A DNA stretch of 6,786 nucleotides from Candidatus Woesearchaeota archaeon. Lineage in GTDB: Archaea; Nanobdellota; Nanobdellia; Woesearchaeales; GW2011-AR4. Positions 1 to 5,853 of the stretch are shown here, one piece after another. A program made the position numbers and the translations under genes. A model generated the notes under the pieces. It ran no database searches. It was given only the letters and a program-made list of their open reading frames with translations, and was not told the origin of the DNA. Where the stretch lies: NCBI GenBank assembly GCA_016211245.1, contig JACQSQ010000085.1, forward strand, positions 1-6,786. The letters run 5' to 3'. Position 1 is the stretch's first letter. The number at the start of each line of letters is the position of its first letter.

Positions 1-81
1 ATTTTAATTTCGATAATCATAATAGTATTGATTGCTATGATTTATTTATACAGAAAAACAAAAATAGTAAAAAATATTTGA
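1..81 (+). CDS. 3' end of a membrane-anchored protein (partial)
   Basis: Reading frame 1 is open from the first base and ends at TGA 79-81, giving the last 26 residues of a protein that begins outside the window. About 17 residues are strongly hydrophobic (Ile/Leu/Val/Met rich), followed by a basic tail (RKTKIVKNI). That is the shape of a C-terminal membrane helix with a cytoplasmic positive tail, as in surface proteins anchored by their C-terminus or the last helix of a multi-pass protein. The family cannot be named from this fragment. A chance open frame is possible in such AT-rich DNA, but the hydrophobic-then-basic pattern makes a real gene end more likely. Confidence 0.5.
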   Translation: MLISIIIIVLIAMIYLYRKTKIVKNI

Positions 82-96
82 ATAAAAGACAACTAT

Positions 97-138
97 TGTT
101 TGTTTTCTATTAACAAAAAAGCTTAAATTAGTTTTTTC
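97..138 (+). terminator. T-rich tracts after the first gene, possible intrinsic archaeal terminator
   Basis: Two T-rich runs lie 16-57 nt after the stop codon at 81: a TGTTTGTTTTCTATT stretch at about 97-111 and a run of six T at 132-137. Archaeal RNA polymerase commonly terminates at T-runs without a strong hairpin, and I see no stable hairpin here. In DNA this AT-rich such runs also occur by chance, so the call is weak. The rest of the spacer, up to the promoter at 223, holds nothing I can assign. Confidence 0.3.
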
Positions 139-222
139 CATTGATTAAAAACATAAATCTCTAAAAGCAGCTGTTCTTTAATAACAAAGAAAGCTTATTT
201 ATTCTTAAATTTTAACAAAAAA

Positions 223-237
223 CGAAAGATTTATAAA
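223..237 (+). promoter_or_regulatory. BRE/TATA promoter of the HEPN operon
   Basis: CGAAAGA (223-229) followed directly by TTTATAAA (230-237) is a near-ideal archaeal BRE plus TATA box. The TATA box begins 29 nt before the ATG at 259. Archaeal transcription starts about 25-27 nt downstream of the TATA centre, which puts the mRNA 5' end at or next to the ATG. No Shine-Dalgarno sequence precedes the ATG, which agrees with a leaderless transcript. Confidence 0.8.
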
Positions 238-258
238 GATAAGAATTAAATTTGGTAC

Positions 259-615
259 ATGAGAGACGAACTTATACAAACCTTTATAGAAGAGTACCAA
301 GGCGCTAAAGACGAACTAGATAAAGCCAGATATAAGAATTCTGCTATTCTATTTGCGAAAGCATTATTTGCAATGTGCGATATTATAATAAGAAACAAGC
401 TAAATAGGCTGCCAAAAAATCATACTGAGAGATTTAGGATACTGGAAGAGCACTTCAAAGAGACTTACATAATAGTGGATAATATTTTTGATAAGTACAC
501 AGATTCTTACTCTAAGCCAATATTAAAAGAAACTTGTGAATCTATTAAAGATGGAATTAAAAAAATCAACAACACTGCAGACTTACCTGCAGAAATTAAG
601 GAAATTATTGAATAA
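259..615 (+). CDS. HEPN domain protein (putative RNase/toxin partner of the downstream nucleotidyltransferase)
   Basis: This 118-residue, mostly helical protein has the size and features of a HEPN domain. A helix with the usual small/aromatic pattern (NSAILFAKALFA, residues 27-38) is followed by an R-X4-H motif at Arg50-His55 within RLPKNHTERF. In HEPN RNases this Arg/His pair forms the metal-independent active site. Known HEPN/MNT toxin-antitoxin pairs often carry R-X4-H-X-Y, where the tyrosine is AMPylated by the partner; here the position two after His is Glu57, so that tyrosine is missing. The PKNHTERFRILE and YTDSYSKP segments resemble what I remember of a recurrent archaeal HEPN family, which is memory and not a search. 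The start is the ATG placed 29 nt after the TATA box. Its 3' end overlaps the next gene by 8 nt or more, implying cotranscription and translational coupling. RNase activity is inferred. Confidence 0.82.
   Translation: MRDELIQTFIEEYQGAKDELDKARYKNSAILFAKALFAMCDIIIRNKLNRLPKNHTERFRILEEHFKETYIIVDNIFDKYTDSYSKPILKETCESIKDGIKKINNTADLPAEIKEIIE
598..602 (+). promoter_or_regulatory. Weak ribosome binding site for the nucleotidyltransferase start
   Basis: AAGGA lies five bases upstream of the TTG at 608, inside the end of the HEPN gene. As the second gene of an operon, the nucleotidyltransferase cannot be leaderless, so an SD-like element and coupling to HEPN termination at 615 are plausible. The match is short and the region is A-rich, so this is modest support only. 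Confidence 0.35.
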
Positions 616-1111
616 GTATAAAACAATAGATGACATTATTATATTTGGCTCTGTTGTTAAAGGCAGCTCAAGCCCTAATGATTTGGACATCGCTTTAATT
701 CTGAAGAACGAGTCTGAATTGGTAAATATTAAAGGTGATATAAGAACCATAGCCAAAAACGTAGATATAGAGATAATAGATTCGATATATAACCAATTAT
801 GGATTGTTTTAATAAGAGAAGGTTTAAGTGTAAGGCAAAATAAGTTCCTATTTGAAATTTATAAGCTTGAGCCAGTAGTACTTTATAGGTATTCGTTGAA
901 AAAGCTTAGTCCTGTGCAGAAAGTGCAATTCAGCAGAGGTCTTAAAAATGTATTAAAGGACACAAATGCAAAAATATTATCCAGAAGCATTGTCTTAGTG
1001 CCATTAAACAAGAAATCTGTATTTGACGAGTTTCTATCAACATGGAATTTGACTTATGAAACACAGAGCTTTGAATTGTTTCCTATACTGAGAAAAGGAG
1101 AAATATTATAA
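608..1111 (+). CDS. Nucleotidyltransferase-fold protein (MNT-like) with C-terminal extension, partner of HEPN
   Basis: Taking the TTG at 608 gives 167 residues. The pol-beta nucleotidyltransferase signature is clear: FGS (13-15), then nine residues, then Asp25-x-Asp27 (NDLDIAL). A likely third metal ligand is Asp53 or Glu55 in VDIEIID. In HEPN/MNT systems the MNT partner neutralises the HEPN RNase by transferring AMP to it. Beyond the minimal fold, residues about 85-167 form an extension with YSLKKLSP, SIVLVPL and FLSTWNLTYE segments, which looks like a second small alpha/beta domain rather than a plain MNT. The frame is also open upstream to ATG 551 and GTG 536; those starts would add an N-terminal helix but overlap HEPN by 65-80 nt. 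I favour 608 for the short overlap and the AAGGA upstream, but 551 is a serious alternative because many MNT proteins have a helix before the FGS strand. Function is inferred from family. Confidence 0.78.
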   Translation: MNKYKTIDDIIIFGSVVKGSSSPNDLDIALILKNESELVNIKGDIRTIAKNVDIEIIDSIYNQLWIVLIREGLSVRQNKFLFEIYKLEPVVLYRYSLKKLSPVQKVQFSRGLKNVLKDTNAKILSRSIVLVPLNKKSVFDEFLSTWNLTYETQSFELFPILRKGEIL

Positions 1112-1112
1112 A
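1105..1112 (+). promoter_or_regulatory. TATA box of the P-type ATPase gene, overlapping the upstream stop codon
   Basis: ATTATAAA at 1105-1112 contains the stop codon (1109-1111) of the nucleotidyltransferase and begins 28 nt before the ATG at 1133. An A/G-rich stretch (AAAAGGAGA, from about 1092) sits in the BRE position. Spacing matches the other promoters in the window and predicts a leaderless ATPase mRNA. Readthrough from the HEPN operon cannot be excluded. Confidence 0.6.
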
Positions 1113-1132
1113 ATTAGTAGAGACTAAATAAA

Positions 1133-3751
1133 ATGCACTACAAGCCAGCAGAGCAGGTTTTCAAGGAGCTTAAGTCATCTGACAAGGGGCTCTCCCAACC
1201 AGAAGCCAAGGAAAGGCTTAGGCAGTATGGCTTAAATGAAATACAAGAGGCAAAAAAAGTATCGGCTTTGAAAATTTTTCTTGGCCAATTCAAGAGCGTT
1301 GTGTTGTGGATTCTGATTGGCGCAACTGTAATATCGGCATTTCTCAAGGAGTATATAGACGCAATCGTAATTCTTGTGATAATAGTCCTTATATCCATAC
1401 TGGGCTTTTTCTTGGAATACCGCGCAGAAAAATCAATTGAGGCTCTAAGAAAGCTTGCTTCCTTAAAGGCAACAGTCATCAGGGACAATCAAAAAAAAGA
1501 TATAGACTCAAAAGAGGTTGTGCCGGGAGACATCATAGTCCTTGAGACAGGAGACAAAATACCGGCAGACTCCAGGCTAATAGAAATTTTCAACCTTCAA
1601 ACTCAGGAAGCGGCTTTGACAGGCGAATCCCAGCCGGTAAAAAAGAATACAAACGTTCTTGCAGAAAAAACCCCAATCGCTGACATGAAGAACATGGTGT
1701 TTTCAGGAACTGTTGTAGTGAGCGGCAGGGCAAAAGCAGTTGTTGCATCAACTGGGATGCAGACAGAGATTGGCAAAATAGCAAGGATGATAGAAGAAGT
1801 CAAGCCTGAGCCGACGCCATTGCAGAAGAAAATGGATAATCTTGGAAAGCTGCTTGCTAAAGTTGTAATAGCTGTTGCTGCAGTTATTTTTGTTGTCGGG
1901 ATGATATTTCAGGACAAGCCTGTGCTTGAAATGCTGAAATTTGCCGCTGCCGTTGCAGTTGCCGCCATTCCAGAGGCGCTGCTTGCGATAGTCACAATGG
2001 CCATGGCTTTAGGCACTCAAAGAATGCTGAAAAGAAATGCGCTGGTAAGAAGGTTGCCAAGTGTTGAGACTTTGGGCTCAACTACCGTGATCTGCAGCGA
2101 CAAGACAGGAACGCTGACTGCAAATGAAATGACTGTAAGGAAAATTTTTGTCAATGAAAAAATAATTGATGTCACAGGAGTGGGTTATGAGGCAAGGGGG
2201 CAGTTCCTTTACAAGAACAAGCCAGCGGGCGTAGATGAGCTGGAGTTGCTTCTCAGGGTTGGCGCTTTAAACAATAATGCCGAGCTAAGAAACGGAAACC
2301 TGATTGGAGATCCCACAGAGGCTGCTTTGATCACTAGCGCGGCAAAAGCCGGCTTGGTTAAGGAGGATTTAGAGATTGAGTTTCCAAGAATTAATGAGAT
2401 AGAATTTACTTCAGAAAGAAAGATGATGACCACAATACATAAGCGCCATGGAGAGAAAATTGCTTATGTAAAAGGCGCTCCTGAAATAGTTTTGAAATTC
2501 TGCAGTTACGTCTGCATAAACGGCAAGGCAAAAAAATTAACAGAGGACATGAAAAAAGAAATTCTCGAGGTCAATAAGGAATTTGCCAATGGTGCTTTGA
2601 GGGTTCTTGGCTTTGCCTACAAACCGATTGTTACAGACAAAGATCCTGAAAAAAACCTGATTTTTGTGGGGTTGCAGGCAATGATTGACCCGCCAAGGGA
2701 TGAAGTGAAATTGGCAATAGAGAAATGCAAGAAAGCAGGCATTAAAGTAATTATGATAACAGGCGATCACGAGATAACTGCAAAAGCAGTTGCAAAGGAG
2801 ATTGGATTGGCAGGAAAAGCTGTCACCGGCCAGCAGCTTGATGAAATAAAAAACCTTGAAGATTGGGTTGAAGATATAGCAGTATTCGCAAGGGTAAATC
2901 CAGAGCACAAGATAAGGATTGTTGATGCGCTGAAGAAAAAAGGCCATGTTGTTGCGATGACTGGTGATGGGGTAAATGACGCGCCTGCATTGAAAAAGGC
3001 AGATATAGGAATTGCAATGGGAATAGCGGGCACAGATGTGAGCAAGGAAGCGTCTTCAATGATACTCCTAGATGATAATTTTGCTTCAATTGTCAATGCT
3101 GTTGAAGAAGGCCGAGGAGTTTACGACAACATAAGGAAATACATTGGATTTTTATTATCTGGCAATATAGGGGAGGTTTTGATTGTATTTTTAGGCATTA
3201 TTTTTGGGCTCCCCTTAACCCTGACAGCAACTCAGATATTGCTGATAAACCTTGTGACTGACGGGTTGCCTGCATTGGCATTAAGCGCTGACCCATTTGA
3301 GCCGAATGCCATGTCAAGAAAGCCGAGAAAACATGATGAGCCGATATTCAAGGGTCTTGATCATTTTCTTGTTTATTACCCTATTGCCCAGGTTGCTGTT
3401 GCTCTTTCGATGTTCATCTGGATTTGGCTTGCGGAAAACAACCTGCCAAAAGCCCAGACTGCCGCATTCCTGACTATAGGAATGTTCGAGCTGTACCAGT
3501 CGATAGCGTCAAGGTCTACAATATATCCTGTATGGAAAGTCGGGCCTTTCAAAAACAAGTGGCTGATTGTGGCGTTTATAAGCTCGTTTTTGGTGATGGC
3601 GGTGTCTATTTTCGTCCCGTCTGTGGGCAAAATTCTCGACATGTTTCCATTGGGCGTTGGGCAATTTATATTAATAGTTTTAATATCAAGCATTGGCGCA
3701 ATTATAATCGAGGCATTCAAGTATTACAGGACAAGGAATGAGGCTTTTTAG
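1133..3751 (+). CDS. P2-type cation-transporting ATPase (Ca2+-ATPase-like)
   Basis: Complete 872-residue ATP-driven cation pump of the membrane. Visible in order: N-terminal cation-ATPase domain (about 1-50), TM1-2 (about 54-95), actuator domain with TGES 163-166, TM3-4 (about 239-293), phosphorylation motif DKTGTLT with phospho-Asp323, nucleotide-binding KGAPE 447-451, DPPRDEV, hinge TGDGVND 610-616, then TM5-10 to the C-terminus. Candidate ion ligands match the SERCA site II pattern: Glu281 in TM4 (IPEALL), Asn706, Thr709 and Asp710 in TM6 (NLVTDGLPA); Asn678 and Glu681 in TM5 (GNIGE) are also kept. The TM8 acid of SERCA site I seems absent, with Glu786 one turn away. This fits a PMR1/SERCA-like pump for Ca2+ or Mn2+, but the ion cannot be proven from sequence. 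TM4 reads PEALL where the family usually has PEGLP. The ATG is placed 28 nt after a TATA box. No accessory gene is adjacent. Confidence 0.93.
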   Translation: MHYKPAEQVFKELKSSDKGLSQPEAKERLRQYGLNEIQEAKKVSALKIFLGQFKSVVLWILIGATVISAFLKEYIDAIVILVIIVLISILGFFLEYRAEKSIEALRKLASLKATVIRDNQKKDIDSKEVVPGDIIVLETGDKIPADSRLIEIFNLQTQEAALTGESQPVKKNTNVLAEKTPIADMKNMVFSGTVVVSGRAKAVVASTGMQTEIGKIARMIEEVKPEPTPLQKKMDNLGKLLAKVVIAVAAVIFVVGMIFQDKPVLEMLKFAAAVAVAAIPEALLAIVTMAMALGTQRMLKRNALVRRLPSVETLGSTTVICSDKTGTLTANEMTVRKIFVNEKIIDVTGVGYEARGQFLYKNKPAGVDELELLLRVGALNNNAELRNGNLIGDPTEAALITSAAKAGLVKEDLEIEFPRINEIEFTSERKMMTTIHKRHGEKIAYVKGAPEIVLKFCSYVCINGKAKKLTEDMKKEILEVNKEFANGALRVLGFAYKPIVTDKDPEKNLIFVGLQAMIDPPRDEVKLAIEKCKKAGIKVIMITGDHEITAKAVAKEIGLAGKAVTGQQLDEIKNLEDWVEDIAVFARVNPEHKIRIVDALKKKGHVVAMTGDGVNDAPALKKADIGIAMGIAGTDVSKEASSMILLDDNFASIVNAVEEGRGVYDNIRKYIGFLLSGNIGEVLIVFLGIIFGLPLTLTATQILLINLVTDGLPALALSADPFEPNAMSRKPRKHDEPIFKGLDHFLVYYPIAQVAVALSMFIWIWLAENNLPKAQTAAFLTIGMFELYQSIASRSTIYPVWKVGPFKNKWLIVAFISSFLVMAVSIFVPSVGKILDMFPLGVGQFILIVLISSIGAIIIEAFKYYRTRNEAF
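3744..3748 (+). terminator. T5 run at the end of the ATPase gene, possible terminator
   Basis: Five T residues sit at the last codons of the ATPase, immediately before the final AG of its TAG stop codon (3749-3751), in a very short spacer before the elp3 promoter at 3772. Archaeal termination often uses such T-runs, but five T inside a coding end is weak evidence. Confidence 0.2.
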
Positions 3752-3771
3752 GCACCATAATATTGTCAAGG

Positions 3772-3779
3772 TTTATAAA
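3772..3779 (+). promoter_or_regulatory. TATA box of elp3
   Basis: TTTATAAA at 3772-3779, 21 nt after the ATPase stop, begins 30 nt before the ATG at 3802. This is the same geometry as the HEPN promoter (29 nt) and the orphan gene promoter (31 nt). It lies downstream of the TTG at 3763, so a transcript from it could not include that TTG. This is the main reason for choosing ATG 3802 as the elp3 start. Confidence 0.7.
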
Positions 3780-3801
3780 CACAAATTCCATTCCCTATTC
3801 C

Positions 3802-5808
3802 ATGGATTGTTTTAGGCAGGCATGCACGGAAATTGTGGAGGAACTGAAGAAAAAAGATGTCAAAACACAGCACCAATTAAATAAAATAAAGCTAAGTGTC
3901 TTGAATAAATACAAGCCTGAAAACAAGATAAAACAGATTCCAAAAAACGCGGACATCTATTTTGCGGCTTCGGAGGAAGACAGGAAAAAATTCAAGGATT
4001 TGCTTTCTCTAAAGCCAGTCAGGACAATAAGCGGCGTTGCACCAATTGCATTGATGTCAGAGCCGTATCCATGCCCCCACACCTTAAAGGGGATAGGGCC
4101 ATGCTCTTATTGCCCCGGCGGCCCTGGAAGCCCTTTTGGAGATGTTCCGCAAAGCTACACCGGAAAAGAGCCTTCAACAAGAAGGTCTATGAGAAATTTC
4201 TACGACCCTTATTTGATTGTCTTCAACAGGCTGGAGCATTATGTCGCTATGGGCAAGGTTCCGGACAAGGCTGAAATCATAATCCAGGGCGGCACCTTCA
4301 CTTTCTTTCCAAGATTGTACCAGGAATATTTTGTAAAATACGCCATAAAAGCGATGAATGACTTCTCAAGATTGTTTTTTGGTGAAGATGGAAATATTGA
4401 CATGACCAAATTCAAGAAATTCTTTGAATTGCCGAGAGTTATGTCTGAAGAGGATAAAAGAACAAAATCAATACAAAATAAATTATTAGGCATAAAGCAC
4501 ATGGATTTGAGCAATGAAGAAAATAAGAATAAGTTGGAAAAAATATTTTTTGAAGGCAATTTGAATGGTTTTTTTATTAATGAAAATTCTAAAGTTGAGT
4601 CAGGAGAGATAGAAAACAACAGCCAAAATACTTTTATTATTCCAGAGCAAAAAACATTGCCAAGCGTTAATGAAATTCAAAGTATTAAAAATGCTAATGT
4701 AAAAGCAATGAAACTAGTTCAGCGTAAAATCAAAACCGAAAATATAACACTATTATCATTAAGGCAGATACAGAAAGAAAATGAAACTTCTTTTATCAGA
4801 TGCGTTGGTCTAACAATTGAAACAAAAAGTGATTTCGGCAAATTATATCACGGAAATTTGATGCTGGAATTGGGCTGCACAAGGGTTGAATTGGGAATCC
4901 AGTCAATCTACAATGATGTTCTTGAAGCGACAAGCAGGGGAAATACAGTACAGGATAACATAGAATCAATTAGAGTCCTAAAAGACCTCGGTTTCAAAAT
5001 CAATGCACATTACATGCCTGGCTTGCCATTAACAACCAAAGAAATGGATTTGAAAGGACTAAAAGAATTGTTTGACAACCCAGATTACAAACCCGACATG
5101 CTGAAAATCTATCCATGCATGGTGATGGAAGGAACTAAGTTGTATGACGACTGGAAATCTGGCAAATTCAACCCATTGACAACAAAAGAAGCGGCTGAGA
5201 TTATTGCTGAATCAAAGAAATTTTTTCTTGAATTCGTTAGAATCACCAGGATACAGCGCGATATACCTACTTATGTAACAGCAGGCGGAGTGGATAGAAC
5301 TAATTTAAGGCAATACGTTGAGAAATTATGCACAGAAAAAGGAATAAAATGCAGGTGTATCAGATGCAGGGAAGCAGGAATTAATTCAATACAAAACAAA
5401 AAAATTAGTTTAGATAATCTTAGAATAAAAGTTCTGGAATATGATGCTTCGCATGGCAGAGAATTCTTCATAGCTGCCGAAGATAAAAAAATGGATGTAT
5501 TGTTTGGATATTGCAGGCTAAGGTTTCCATCACAATTCCTAAGGGAAGAAATTACAAAGGATTCTGCATTGATAAGAGAAATCCACGTATATTCCGCAGC
5601 CGTTCAGATAGGCAAGAAGTCAGATGATAGCTTTCAACATAGGGGTATAGGAAAGCAATTGATGACCAAAGCTGAGGAAATCGCAAGAGAGCATGGAAAA
5701 AATAAGATGGTGGTTATAGCGGGAGTTGGAGCTAAGCAATATTTCGTTAAATTAGGATATTTTCATGATGGCCCATATATGTCAAAAATTGTAATTTCTA
5801 AGAAGTAG
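3802..5808 (+). CDS. elp3: Elp3: tRNA U34 carboxymethyl synthase (radical SAM + GNAT)
   Basis: Elp3 uses SAM and acetyl-CoA to add a carboxymethyl group to the wobble uridine of tRNAs. From ATG 3802 the protein has 668 residues. Visible are an N-terminal tRNA-binding-type helix (FRQACTEIVEEL), the 4Fe-4S ligands Cys91, Cys101 and Cys104 (CX9CX2C, as in Elp3), SYCPGGPGSPFGDVPQSYTGKEP, IIIQGGTFT, VGLTIET (335-341), VELGIQS, YMPGLPLTT, RIQRDIP, the Cys cluster CRCIRCRE, and a C-terminal GNAT domain with acetyl-CoA motif Gln612-x-x-Gly615-x-Gly617. Usual length is about 530-550; the excess comes from an insertion between Asp187 and about Asn327, where other Elp3s have roughly 20 residues. The conserved TIETRPD reads TIETKSD here. 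GC falls from about 50% (4021-4320) to about 28% (4381-4800) and 38% (4801-5400). An upstream TTG (3763) would add 13 residues but lies before the TATA box. All core motifs are intact, so it is probably functional. Confidence 0.95.
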   Translation: MDCFRQACTEIVEELKKKDVKTQHQLNKIKLSVLNKYKPENKIKQIPKNADIYFAASEEDRKKFKDLLSLKPVRTISGVAPIALMSEPYPCPHTLKGIGPCSYCPGGPGSPFGDVPQSYTGKEPSTRRSMRNFYDPYLIVFNRLEHYVAMGKVPDKAEIIIQGGTFTFFPRLYQEYFVKYAIKAMNDFSRLFFGEDGNIDMTKFKKFFELPRVMSEEDKRTKSIQNKLLGIKHMDLSNEENKNKLEKIFFEGNLNGFFINENSKVESGEIENNSQNTFIIPEQKTLPSVNEIQSIKNANVKAMKLVQRKIKTENITLLSLRQIQKENETSFIRCVGLTIETKSDFGKLYHGNLMLELGCTRVELGIQSIYNDVLEATSRGNTVQDNIESIRVLKDLGFKINAHYMPGLPLTTKEMDLKGLKELFDNPDYKPDMLKIYPCMVMEGTKLYDDWKSGKFNPLTTKEAAEIIAESKKFFLEFVRITRIQRDIPTYVTAGGVDRTNLRQYVEKLCTEKGIKCRCIRCREAGINSIQNKKISLDNLRIKVLEYDASHGREFFIAAEDKKMDVLFGYCRLRFPSQFLREEITKDSALIREIHVYSAAVQIGKKSDDSFQHRGIGKQLMTKAEEIAREHGKNKMVVIAGVGAKQYFVKLGYFHDGPYMSKIVISKK

Positions 5809-5816
5809 TAAAAATA

Positions 5817-5830
5817 GAAAGATTTAAAAG
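5817..5830 (+). promoter_or_regulatory. BRE/TATA promoter of the orphan gene
   Basis: GAAAGA (5817-5822) followed by TTTAAAAG (5823-5830) begins 9 nt after the elp3 stop. The TATA-like element begins 31 nt before the ATG at 5854. It shares GAAAGATTTA with the HEPN promoter (224-233). No Shine-Dalgarno sequence precedes the ATG, so the transcript is predicted to be leaderless and independent of elp3. Confidence 0.65.
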
Positions 5831-5853
5831 GCGAACTAACCTATTAATCATCT

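Noticed and set aside
163..178. Inverted repeat around CAGCTG as a hairpin or terminator
   Set aside because: Only the 6-bp core pairs well; the arms contain mismatches and no T-run follows directly.
111..228. Repeated TAACAAA near 111, 182 and 213, twice followed by AAGCTTA
   Set aside because: The copies are imperfect, unevenly spaced (71 and 31 nt) and expected in a spacer this rich in A and T. They form neither a CRISPR nor a convincing operator.
259..1111. A single HEPN-nucleotidyltransferase gene split by frameshift
   Set aside because: HEPN ends naturally at its expected length and the nucleotidyltransferase starts with its usual first strand. Overlapping separate genes are the normal arrangement for this pair.
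1138..3741. Long minus-strand and alternative plus-strand frames inside the ATPase gene
   Set aside because: They are shadows of the ATPase coding sequence. Their translations have no recognisable motifs, whereas the main frame has every P-type ATPase signature.
3763..3801. TTG at 3763 as the elp3 start (13 extra residues)
   Set aside because: The TATA box at 3772-3779 lies inside this extension and points to a transcript starting at about 3802, where an in-frame ATG begins the expected Elp3 helix.
4360..4785. Intein in Elp3
   Set aside because: The insertion has no Cys/Ser/Thr splice junctions with a terminal His-Asn, no homing-endonuclease motif, and is too polar and low in complexity.
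4239..5471. Minus-strand frames inside elp3
   Set aside because: They lie entirely opposite well-supported Elp3 coding sequence and show low-complexity Ser/Phe/Leu composition typical of antisense frames.
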